From: Clitopilus passeckerianus
Lineage: Eukaryota > Basidiomycota > Agaricomycetes > Agaricales > Entolomataceae
Length of the DNA stretch: 64,000 nucleotides
Reading direction: 5' to 3'
Assembly (NCBI GenBank): GCA_944990035.1
Contig: CALYLX010000066.1
Span: forward strand, 620,001 to 684,000
Made by a program: the position numbers and the translations under genes. Under the pieces are notes generated by a model. That model was not told the origin of the DNA, made no database searches, and saw only the letters and a program-made list of their open reading frames with translations. This document shows positions 8,840-16,776 of the stretch, one piece after another (positions within the stretch are counted from its first letter, which is position 1; the number at the start of each line of letters is the position of its first letter).

Positions 8840-9238
8840 TTAGAAAAGTCAAGAAGAGCTTGGAAGACAAGGGGAAGGATGGACGTGGCCTAATTCAAAT
8901 AGACTTTTGGGTGGTGATTGCTTGGCGCCCGAGCAAGAATATGAGGATGTAATAGCTCTCTACCCTGACATTGCCTCGGGCAATTGGGCTGCAACTCATA
9001 ATGCAGCAGCATACCTATGTTCTAAACATACTGAGATACATTCGGAAAGTATGTACAGTACAATTCCAATCATATGAGGGTAGCATATTTTTGTAGCGGC
9101 CGGAAATCACAATTTTAATGGCAAAAATTGTGAATTTACAAGCTTTGGTCACCTTAAAATAAGTACTTGTTGAGCTCAAATGATACTCTAGCAATATAGC
9201 ATAAGAACGAGCCCAATATCAAGTGTAAATGTGAGGCT
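8840..9238. other. No recognised gene
   Basis: This AT-rich stretch lies between the start of the pogo-like gene and the G2-derived fragment. I see no ORF of note, no repeat shared with other parts of the window, and no clear terminal inverted repeat for the pogo element. Confidence 0.5.
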
Positions 9239-9450
9239 CTAGATCTCCTTTTCCAATGGCAATCTTGATAACATCATCACTGCTAAGATCTTTGATGTTA
9301 TAGACGACTTTCTGATCAGAGTTTACTTTCTTTATCTCGACACGGGTTGCGCCAAGTTTGGCCCAAGTGACAGCAACTCTGGGTACTCAAACTAGCTATG
9401 GGGGTAAAAACCAGTTCAAGTCTGGTGTTTCATTTGAGAACTACTCATTA
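9239..9450 (-). repeat. G2 LTR/gag-leader fragment, inverted copy
   Basis: This segment is the reverse complement of 15468-15679, which is the G2 LTR fragment joined to the gag N-terminal frame. It includes the same LTR-gag deletion junction and the same adjoining Tc1 end. It forms the left arm of a ~1.45 kb inverted duplication with 14234-15679. Confidence 0.85.
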
Positions 9451-10683
9451 CAGTGACTCAAACAATTGTCTGGATGTTTCGCACTTTTTGAGTATTTGCT
9501 TAATAACTTTTGCTATACTAAAGTTTGAATTATAGTGTTGGTACATAAAACAAAGCATTTGACCTCTGCTACAAGAATATATAAAGGTTACGTAATTCGG
9601 ATCAAAGCCCGCTGAGATATAGTAGAAACAAGTCAGAGATACATCCGGACAATTATTTGACTATGTACATTAGATATATAAAATTCAGCCATTAGTACTT
9701 GGTATTGCCTCCCTTTGCCTTAAGGACTGCTTCTATCCTTCTGGGCATACTTTCTATTAAGTTCTGACACACCTCTGGTGGTATATTCTCCCATACCTCT
9801 GCAACTCTCTCCCAAACTTCAAAAACCCCCTTAGCGTGAGTCAGATATTCATTAAGCTTCCTTTTGATATGGTCCCAGAGGTGTTCTATAGGGTTGAGGT
9901 CAGGAGACTGTGCTGGCCAGTCTAGAAGATCAATATCATTGTCTTCCATCCACACCCGGACCACATTAGAGGTGTGCTTGGGGTCATTGTCCTGCTGGAA
10001 AATTCTTTCGTCCTCGGGAATGTCCAAATTCTCCATGCTGACCAGCAGCTGCTGGTCCAAAATGTCCCAATATTGGAAGCGGTCCATAATGCCCTCAACC
10101 TCTGCAAGTTGCCCCACTCCATTCCACCCCATACCATGATGCTTCCTCCTCTGTGTTTAACCATTTTTTTTTCTCTCCCTAGGAATAAGGCCTTGGCCCT
10201 TCTGTTTCCATGTCCATTTCCTTCCATCTGACCCAATTCTATTGATCTTGGTCTCATCTGACCATACCACCCTCTTCCAGTCCTCTACAGTGCGTTCCTT
10301 GTGCTTGTGGCACCATGCTACGCGCACCTTCTTTTGAGCAGAAGTAAGCAAGGGCTTTGGCTTCAACACAACAGCATAGAAATCATTTTTCTTGAGTACA
10401 TTTCTGACTGTTTGCAGGGAGACAGTGTTGGAAATGATGGTGTTAATGTGTTTGGTGACCTGCACAGCATTAGTGCATCTGCCATGGTTGAATTGTACCA
10501 GAACAGCTCGTTTATCAGTAGGGGTGAGCTTAGAAGGGCGGCCAGAAGAAGGTTTAGAGCGGTTGGGACAGATTTCTTGAAGCACTGTAGCCACAGTAGA
10601 CTTGCCTACATTGAGTTTGGAGGCAATAGACCGGACAGAGTAATTGTTAGAAGCCAGAGAAATAATGTTTTCCTTCTGAGCAG
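9451..10683 (-). mobile_element. Tc1/mariner element A', truncated at its 5' end
   Basis: It begins next to the TA at 9449-9450 with CAGTGACTCAAACAATTG, the terminus of element A, and carries one ~215-bp terminal repeat. It is near-identical to the inverted copy at 14234-15467. The N-terminal end is cut off exactly where an LTR starts (10684), after AAAACATTATTTCTC-type sequence of the transposase start, so the second terminal repeat is missing. Confidence 0.88.
9692..10683 (-). pseudogene. Tc1-like DD34E transposase of element A' (two frameshifts, truncated start)
   Basis: This is the reverse-complement equivalent of 14234-15226. Segments WSDETKIN, FQQDNDPKHTS and SPDLNPIEHLW give the DDE triad with 34 residues between the second D and E. 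It shares both frameshifts of the other copy: one in the A-run in RERKK, one in a short deletion around SIMVWGG. It lacks the first few residues because the LTR at 10684 replaces them. One residue difference is visible (SLQTV here, SPQTV in copy A). Not functional. Confidence 0.85.
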
Positions 10684-11144
10684 TGTTAAGCTAGTATCGC
10701 TACTCGCTTAAACAAGTATCAAGGGTTCAGCTGCTTAGTCTTCTACCAGCCTTTGTAGAGACAAGTGAGAGTAATCGAGCAAGTCGAAGTTAAAGCAAAT
10801 AGCGATGTATAGGCTTTTAGGTCAAGCTGGAGAAGCAAGACCAACAGCGTGAAAGTATTTATACAAGGTTGGTAGGGCTAAGGGTTGGGCATTGCGCAGC
10901 AATGCTGTGTAAGTAAAATAAGTATGACTCAGAGTGAGTCAGGGTAAGAGTCACTATGAGTCACGATAAGTAAATATAGTACAAGTATCTCACGATCGTG
11001 AGAATACTGAGTAATCAGTGTAAAAAGAATGAATAGTGCGCAGCACTGTAAGGTAAGCAAGTAGGTGTAACCGGGCCGAAGTAGTAACAATGAATTAGTA
11101 AGAAGGAAAAAGAGTCTGGGTGCGTATCCAAGGTAACTGTAACA
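10684..11144 (-). repeat. Solo LTR of a third gypsy family joining two different Tc1 elements
   Basis: On the minus strand this 461-bp LTR runs from TGTTACAG to GCTTAACA. It shares with the G1 LTR the CTCACGATCGTGAGA palindrome, TGACTC-type motifs, a TATA-like GTATAAATA and the downstream self-priming 11-mer CAGCTTGACCT, but is otherwise diverged. Its left flank is transposase A' (minus) and its right flank transposase C (plus), each cut exactly at the LTR edge. The flanking 5-mers (AGCAG and AGAGC) differ, so it is probably a recombinant between two LTR insertions. Confidence 0.75.
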
Positions 11145-11553
11145 AGAGCTTAGCAAGTATAATTCTCCACCTAATGGAGTATTAGAGCTTTGGGCAAGGG
11201 TAGAGAAGGTTTGGAATGAGATTCCAGCAGAGGTGTGCCAGAACTTAATAGAGTCAATGCCTAGAAGGATTCAGGCAGTAGTTGATGCCAAGGGAAAGTG
11301 GACTAAGTACTAAAATTAATGTATTTCTGTTTTTAAAATCAGTAGCAACAAAACCCTTCCAATGGGTCACCACCTTGTACTGTGTGAAACACCTGCTAAA
11401 AGTGGAAGCACAACCTCAGGGTTATATCAGCATTAAGCCAAAACATTGAACTATGATATATATTATGTTCAAGATTTTACGTAATTTATTCCATCAGCTA
11501 TTAACACATTTTTGAAAAAGTAGCAAATATTGGAAGGGTTTTGTTGCCCACTG
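11145..11553 (+). mobile_element. Tc1/mariner remnant C (3' end only)
   Basis: It contains a transposase C-terminus followed by one ~215-bp terminal repeat ending in TTGTTGCCCACTG next to a TA (11554-11555). The terminal repeat resembles that of element B at roughly 80 percent by eye. The 5' part was lost at the LTR boundary 11144. The right flank is copia-2 gag, so C was inserted in that element. Confidence 0.8.
11146..11313 (+). pseudogene. C-terminal end of Tc1-like transposase C
   Basis: Fifty-five codons open directly at the LTR edge and end at TAA 11311-11313. The reading ELSKYNSPPNG to MPRRIQAVVDAKGKWTKY aligns with the last residues of transposase B (KYPEPPTG to EWTKY). The catalytic residues are lost. 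It belongs to a third subfamily, closer to B than to A. Confidence 0.8.
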
Positions 11554-11555
11554 TA

Positions 11556-11644
11556 TGCTTTCTTGAGACTGTCCCAAGTTTGCTTGGCAGTATCTCCGAC
11601 ATGAACGTGCATACCCTAGAAAAGTGTCAAAGTGATGTCGCCAA
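11556..11644 (-). pseudogene. copia-2 gag fragment between Tc1 elements
   Basis: On the minus strand this encodes ITLTLF, a stop, then GMHVHVGDTAKQTWDSLKK, which aligns with the Gag of the intact copia element at 51685 (IMTLRMSNAMS to TWDNLV). It is the continuation of the fragment at 13256-13458, interrupted by Tc1 B and bordered on its other side by remnant C. Confidence 0.7.
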
Positions 11645-11646
11645 TA

Positions 11647-11862
11647 CAGTGGGCAACAAAACCTTTCCAATGTTTGCTACTTTTTCAGAGATTACTTAAT
11701 AACTCAGAAAGTAAAATAGGTAAAATCTTCAAAATAATATATAGTATAGTTTGACATCCTAGCTTGAATCTGACATAAGCCTGAGGCTGTGCAACCACTT
11801 TTAGAAGTTGTTTCACACACTGCAAAGTGGTCACTCATTGGAAAGGTTTTGTTGCCGGCATT
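11647..11862 (+). repeat. Left terminal inverted repeat of Tc1 B
   Basis: The outer motif is CAGTGGGCAACAAAACC; the inner end (about 11839-11862) is its inverted partner, GGTTTTGTTGCCGGC. It matches the right repeat (13041-13253) at about 90 percent by eye. Confidence 0.85.
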
Positions 11863-11886
11863 TATAAAAACAGAAATACATAAATA

Positions 11887-12903
11887 TTAATACTTGGTCC
11901 ACTCTCCTTTGGCCTTCATCACTGCCTCAAGTCTTCTAGGCATAGACTCTATTAAATTCTGGCACACCTCTGCTGGTATAGCATCCCAAACAACCTGTAC
12001 CTGCTCCCAAAGTTGAAAAATCCCAGTAGGTGGCTCTGGATACTTTTTCAGCTCATTCTTGACATGAACCCAAAGATGTTCAATAGGGTTGAGGTCAGGA
12101 GAGTGTGCTGGCCATATAAGAACATCAATATCATGGTCCTCAAACCACTCCCGGGCCGTTCTGCTAGTGTGCTTGGAGTCGTTATCCTGCTGAAAAAGGA
12201 TGTCATGGTGTTTGAGCTTGTAGTACTTGAAGGTTTGTTGGAGTTCATCATCTAGAATTCTTGTGTAAAGGTCAGCATCCATGTTACCTTCAATCCTGGT
12301 AGCATATCCAACCCCCTTCCAGCCCATACAGCCCCACACCATAATACTTCCACCACCATACTTTCTGGTCTCCTTAACCGTCCGCTTGCTAAGCCCCTCA
12401 TTCTTGTCCTTCCACACCATTTCTCTTCCATCCGACCCAAAACGGTTTATTTTAGTCTCATCAGACCACCAGACCCTCTTCCAGTCCTCTATAGTCCACT
12501 CTGCATGCCTCTCTGCAAATTCCAGTCGAGCCTTTTTATGCGCTTTGGTAAGTGCAGGGCATTTCCTCTTTACCACAGCCTTCCAACCAGTATTTTTGAG
12601 GTGCCTGCGTACTGTCTGAGGTGTAACAGAGTTGTTGGTAATATTTTGAAGAACTCTGGCTGTGTCAACGGCTGTGGAAATCTTGCCCATACGCATATTT
12701 AATTTGGTGTATTCAATGTTGGCGGAAGTAAGCTTGGAGGGACGGCCTCCAGAGGACTTGACAAGGTGTGGGCAGTGATGTTTACGTATTCTGCTAATAG
12801 AAGCAAGACCTATTCTAGTTTCTGTATGGATAGTTGCACCAGAAATGCCAGAGTCAAGCAGTTCAAGGACGCGGGTTGTTTGCACTTTGGTGAGAGATTG
12901 CAT
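11887..12903 (-). CDS. Tc1-like DD34E transposase B, intact (338 aa)
   Basis: This enzyme cuts and inserts the element at TA dinucleotides. N-terminal helix-turn-helix region: residues about 1-60 (LTKVQTTRVLELLDSG to ISRIRKHH). A GRPSKLT motif, like the basic linker of Tc1 proteins, follows, then a second helix-turn-helix (TPQTVRRHLKNTGW). The catalytic core has WWSDETKIN (first D), FQQDNDSKHTS (second D) and SPDLNPIEHLW (E), with exactly 34 residues between the second D and E. The length fits Tc1 proteins (about 340 aa). No stop or frameshift is seen. A TATATAAG box lies about 35-45 bases upstream of the ATG on the minus strand, near 12936-12943. Confidence 0.93.
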   Translation of the reverse strand: MQSLTKVQTTRVLELLDSGISGATIHTETRIGLASISRIRKHHCPHLVKSSGGRPSKLTSANIEYTKLNMRMGKISTAVDTARVLQNITNNSVTPQTVRRHLKNTGWKAVVKRKCPALTKAHKKARLEFAERHAEWTIEDWKRVWWSDETKINRFGSDGREMVWKDKNEGLSKRTVKETRKYGGGSIMVWGCMGWKGVGYATRIEGNMDADLYTRILDDELQQTFKYYKLKHHDILFQQDNDSKHTSRTAREWFEDHDIDVLIWPAHSPDLNPIEHLWVHVKNELKKYPEPPTGIFQLWEQVQVVWDAIPAEVCQNLIESMPRRLEAVMKAKGEWTKY

Positions 12904-13040
12904 GGTGCAGTGGTGGGGATCTAATGGTCAGGACAGCTGCTTATATAGACACTTGGTACCCTGGTCACATGACCTTGTTGATTACAATCAACAAAGTTGA
13001 GTATCATGTGGCTTATTAGCTAAACATTGGTTGTGTAAGC

Positions 13041-13253
13041 AGCAGCAACAAAACCTTTCCAATAAGTGACCACTTTGCAGTGTATGAAACAACATTTAAA
13101 AGTGGTTGCACAGCCTCAGGCTTATGTCAGATTCAAGCCAAGATATCAAACTATACTATATATTATTTCAAAGATTTTACCTATTTTACTTTCTTAGTTA
13201 TTAAGTGATCTCTGAAAAAGTAGCAAACATTGGAAAGGTTTTGTTGCCCACTG
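13041..13253 (-). repeat. Right terminal inverted repeat of Tc1 B
   Basis: This is the inverted partner of 11647-11862. The outer end reads inward as CAGTGGGCAACAAAACC on the minus strand, and the inner boundary carries GCAACAAAACCTTTCC at about 13044-13059. Confidence 0.85.
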
Positions 13254-13255
13254 TA

Positions 13256-13458
13256 GCTTGATCATCTTTGCAGTCCCAATCTTGTGCTGCCTTAGTCTCT
13301 TCCGGCTTAGGCGGAGATGATTCAGTCGGGCGGTGAATACCGCCATTCGTGTACTGCCACACTCCTTTTGATCGGAGATAGGCTTTCATCTGTTCCGACC
13401 ATTGGATCCAGTTACTTCCATCAAAGATGGGAACAAAGTTCTTGACGTTTGACAACAT
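13256..13458 (-). pseudogene. copia-2 gag N-terminus, cut by Tc1 B
   Basis: The reading MLSNVKNFVPIFDGSNWIQW to MKAYLRSKGVWQYTNGG is clearly homologous to the start of the intact copia polyprotein (LVPTFDGSNWIIFQTKMKAY). This domain begins the Gag of many fungal Ty1/copia elements. The frame runs into the Tc1 B terminal repeat at 13253 and resumes at 11644. Only about the first 100 residues of this polyprotein remain in the window. Confidence 0.85.
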
Positions 13459-13690
13459 GGTGATCTGTCAAAACAAGAATGTTAGCTTATGTTGCACATG
13501 TGACAGCGAGAAGCATGCTATAAGCAACAAGCTACAGCCCTCTATGCTGTGAACAGCGTAGAGTACTTCTTGAGCAATGTCAAAGGTACTGCCCTTCAGG
13601 CGCTACACTTTGAGCCCAGTGGCAAAGCCAAGCTGCACAGCGATCAGCTACAGTTAAGTAGTGATCAGCTTGCGGGCAGGGCCCATAACC
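13459..13690 (-). other. copia-2 leader with half-tRNA(iMet)-type primer site
   Basis: This is untranslated leader between LTR and gag on the minus strand. Its far end contains GGGCCCATAACC (about 13679-13690 on the plus strand). Its complement GGTTATGGGCCC equals the primer site of the intact copia element at 51448-51459. Confidence 0.65.
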
Positions 13691-13856
13691 TATCAAACAG
13701 GCACACCCCCCAGCGAGGGAAGGTGCAGTAAGGCTACTAATCTGGGGTAGAGTAGAGTGAGAGCGAACTAGAGAGAAAAGAAGTGTAACTCCTTGTTGTA
13801 TTGAGGTAAACTACTGCTAGTATTTATACAAAAGGATAGAGTGCACAGACCATGTA
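13691..13856 (-). repeat. copia-2 LTR remnant
   Basis: Blocks such as GAGAGCGAACTA, TATTGAGGTAAA and GTGCACAGACCATGTA are reverse complements of parts of the copia LTR at 51076-51447, so this is a diverged relative. The remnant is broken at the TA 13855-13856 by Tc1 A and does not resume on the far side of that element. Confidence 0.75.
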
Positions 13857-14071
13857 CAGTGACTCAAACAATTGTCCGGATGTTTCGCACTTTTTGAGTA
13901 TTTGCTTAATAGCTTTTGCTATACTAAAGTTTGAATTATAGTGCTGGTATATAAAACAAAGCATTTGATCTCTGCTACAAGAATATATAAAGGTTATGTA
14001 ATTCGGATCAAAGTCCGTTTAGATATAGTAGAAACAAGTCAGAGATACATCCAGACGATTATTTGACTGTG
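13857..14071 (+). repeat. Left terminal inverted repeat of Tc1 A
   Basis: It starts CAGTGACTCAAACAATTG and ends near 14071 with the inverted form CGATTATTTGACTGTG. The matching right repeat is 15250-15467. Confidence 0.85.
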
Positions 14072-14218
14072 CTTCCAGAAACACAGACACAGCCCAATTG
14101 CAGTGTGCATAGCCCTTGGCAGTGCAGCACAGCCTTAGAGGCTATGCACTACAGCCATATGGCTGTGTTTGCAATACATATAAGCAGCTGAAATGCTATC
14201 AGATCCCCACAATTTACC

Positions 14219-15226
14219 ATGCGGCCTATTCCATCTGCTCAGAAGGAAAACATTATTTCTCTGGCTTCTAACAATTACTCTGTCCGGTCTATTGCCTCCA
14301 AACTCAATGTAGGCAAGTCTACTGTGGCTACAGTGCTTCAAGAAATCTGTCCCAACCGCTCTAAACCTTCTTCTGGCCGCCCTTCTAAGCTCACCCCTAC
14401 TGATAAACGAGCTGTTCTGGTACAATTCAACCATGGCAGATGCACTAATGCTGTGCAGGTCACCAAACACATTAACACCATCATTTCCAACACTGTCTCC
14501 CCGCAAACAGTCAGAAATGTACTCAAGAAAAATGATTTCTATGCTGTTGTGTTGAAGCCAAAGCCCTTGCTTACTTCTGCTCAAAAGAAGGTGCGCGTAG
14601 CATGGTGCCACAAGCACAAGGAACGCACTGTAGAGGACTGGAAGAGGGTGGTATGGTCAGATGAGACCAAGATCAATAGAATTGGGTCAGATGGAAGGAA
14701 ATGGACATGGAAACAGAAGGGCCAAGGCCTTATTCCTAGGGAGAGAAAAAAAAATGGTTAAACACAGAGGAGGAAGCATCATGGTATGGGGTGGAATGGA
14801 GTGGGGCAACTTGCAGAGGTTGAGGGCATTATGGACCGCTTCCAATATTGGGACATTTTGGACCAGCAGCTGCTGGTCAGCATGGAGAATTTGGACATTC
14901 CCGAGGACGAAAGAATTTTCCAGCAGGACAATGACCCCAAGCACACCTCTAATGTGGTCCGGGTGTGGATGGAAGACAATGATATTGATCTTCTAGACTG
15001 GCCAGCACAGTCTCCTGACCTCAACCCTATAGAACACCTCTGGGACCATATCAAAAGGAAGCTTAATGAATATCTGACTCACGCTAAGGGGGTTTTTGAA
15101 GTTTGGGAGAGAGTTGCAGAGGTATGGGAGAATATACCACCAGAGGTGTGTCAGAACTTAATAGAAAGTATGCCCAGAAGGATAGAAGCAGTCCTTAAGG
15201 CAAAGGGAGGCAATACCAAGTACTAA
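14219..15226 (+). pseudogene. Tc1-like DD34E transposase A with two frameshifts
   Basis: The ATG at 14219 opens a 180-codon frame with helix-turn-helix motifs (IPSAQKENIISLASNNYSVR; GRPSKLT; TPQ-like SPQTVRNVLKK) and the first Asp in WSDETKIN. It stops at 14761 after an A-run (RERKK). The core then continues in a second frame (GGSIMVWGGMEW) and a third (14786-15226) with FQQDNDPKHTS and SPDLNPIEHLW, 34 residues apart, ending IEAVLKAKGGNTKY. Sequence missing at SIMVWGG explains the second shift. A TATA-like CATATAAGC lies upstream near 14178. The inverted copy at 9692-10683 has the same lesions. Confidence 0.9.
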
Positions 15227-15249
15227 TGGCTGAATTTTATATATCTAAT

Positions 15250-15467
15250 GTACATAGTCAAATAATTGTCCGGATGTATCTCTGACTTGTTTCTACTATA
15301 TCTCAGCGGGCTTTGATCCGAATTACGTAACCTTTATATATTCTTGTAGCAGAGGTCAAATGCTTTGTTTTATGTACCAACACTATAATTCAAACTTTAG
15401 TATAGCAAAAGTTATTAAGCAAATACTCAAAAAGTGCGAAACATCCAGACAATTGTTTGAGTCACTG
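15250..15467 (-). repeat. Right terminal inverted repeat of Tc1 A
   Basis: This is the reverse-complement partner of 13857-14071, ending in TTTGAGTCACTG at 15467 before the TA. Its inner boundary carries TCAAATAATTGTCCGGATGT. Confidence 0.85.
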
Positions 15468-15469
15468 TA

Positions 15470-15532
15470 ATGAGTAGTTCTCAAATGAAACACCAGACTT
15501 GAACTGGTTTTTACCCCCATAGCTAGTTTGAG
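15470..15532 (+). repeat. G2 5' LTR fragment
   Basis: ATGAGTAGTTCTCAAATGAA and the following bases match the 3' LTR at 21174-21236 with one or two differences. The match ends at TTTGAGT; from there the left copy reads into gag. Upstream, LTR sequence is replaced by Tc1 A. Confidence 0.85.
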
Positions 15533-16776
15533 TACCCAGAGTTGCTGTCACTTGGGCCAAACTTGGCGCAACCCGTGTCGAGATAAAGAAAGTAAACTCT
15601 GATCAGAAAGTCGTCTATAACATCAAAGATCTTAGCAGTGATGATGTTATCAAGATTGCCATTGGAAAAGGAGATCTAGAAGGAAATGCAGAAATGGACG
15701 ATATTTTTTTCGACAACCATAGATCGTTATGGGAAAGAATAGTACAATTCCTCGAAGCGATTTTCAATGCAATTATAAACATGGTATCTGTTCAAGAAAA
15801 AATTGCAGTTGCACAGGAAAGTGTTGCTAGAGCCACAGACAAACTTGCCAAGAAAGGAAAAAAGATTGATGTCGCAAAACCCGATAAGTTTACAGGCGAT
15901 CAGACTAAAGTCAGAGGGTTCCTGATTGACCTTAAGCATTACTTCATGGGTCAAAATATCGATGACGACATGGAAAAGATCTTCCTTGCCTTATCATTGA
16001 TTGAAGGCAGTAAAGACAATGTGGCAGGCAACTGGTCCCAGAAGCAAAAGGAATTAAGTGTCAATAAAGAGGTAGAAGCCCTTGAAACATTCGCACAATT
16101 TGAAACAAGCTTCAAACTTTACTTCCAGTCTATCGCCGACGAAGAGCAAGCTAGGGTTGATATCAGAAAGATCGCCCAAGGCAAGCGTACGGCAGAAGAT
16201 TATACCCTGGAATTCTGTGATCTCCTACACAGCAGTGGTCTTGATGGTGAAGCGGTCAAATTAGACTATGTCAAGGGTCTTACCCTTCCTCTCCACAAAT
16301 CAGTCCAAAGTCGTCAGGTTCAACCAAAGGACCTTGAAGAATGGGCACACACGGCGATTGAGGAAGATGTCCGCTGGCGTCAGAACAATGAGCTAAATGC
16401 ATTGCTTCAAGGAGCTTCAGGCACAACAAACACCGACAAGAGAAAAGCCAGAGAAACCACACATAAGGCTAATCCTACTTTGGTCACCACTCCCTCCCCC
16501 GTTTCAGGTTCAAAGGTTGAAACCCTTTCCCCCGGCGAGCCCATGATGATTGATCATCACACTAATCCATGCTACAACTGCGGAAAAATGGGCCATATTG
16601 CACGGAACTGCCGAGCTCCCAAAAATCCTCGTTCTTCTTTTACTTGTAATGTACATATGTCTTCTTCCTCTTTCTCTATGCCTTCCTCTACTACTGTACC
16701 TACTATGAATAAGGCAAAAGGAATGTCTGATGCCGATTTACTAGCATATGTTCGTTCTTTTTCGGGTTTTCAGTAG
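15533..16776 (+). CDS. gag: G2 Gag (start deleted)
   Basis: The gag frame is open from the deletion junction at about 15533, so the original start is gone; the first internal ATG is 15694 or slightly upstream (15690s). A capsid domain spans roughly KFTGDQTKVRGFLIDLKHYF to WRQNNELNALL. It is followed by one zinc knuckle, CYNCGKMGHIARNC, near 16570-16611. A Ser/Thr-rich tail leads to LAYVRSFSGFQ and a TAG at 16774-16776. The slippery heptamer lies three codons before the stop. Confidence 0.85.
16764..16770 (+). promoter_or_regulatory. Predicted -1 frameshift site GGGTTTT between gag and pol (G2)
   Basis: The 0-frame reads TCG GGT TTT CAG TAG. G GGT TTT is the same X XXY YYZ heptamer found in G1, and a -1 slip enters the frame of the protease ORF (GTG at 16785 is in frame). 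Conservation in two diverged families supports programmed frameshifting. Confidence 0.7.

Larger units (their letters stand above)
11647..13253 (-). mobile_element. Tc1/mariner element B, complete (1607 bp)
   Basis: The element is flanked by TA at 11645-11646 and 13254-13255. Each end starts CAGTGGGCAACAAAACC. The ~215-bp terminal repeats (11647-11862 and about 13041-13253) are each closed on the inner side by an inverted copy of the same CAACAAAACCTTTCC motif. The element carries one intact transposase gene and splits the copia-2 gag. It looks like the best-preserved DNA transposon in the window. Confidence 0.92.
13857..15467 (+). mobile_element. Tc1/mariner element A (1611 bp, mosaic flanks)
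   Basis: Termini are CAGTGACTCAAACAATTG at 13857 and its reverse complement ending at 15467. TA borders both sides (13855-13856 and 15468-15469). Terminal repeats are about 215 bp, each closed on the inner side by an inverted copy of the ~20-bp end motif. The left flank is copia-2 LTR and the right flank is G2 LTR, so the element does not sit in one undisturbed target. The transposase is frameshifted. Confidence 0.9.

Noticed and set aside
14140..14175. Palindrome ACAGCCATATGGCTGT upstream of transposase A as an operator
   Set aside because: It is seen once only (the inverted copy lacks this part), so no support beyond the sequence itself.
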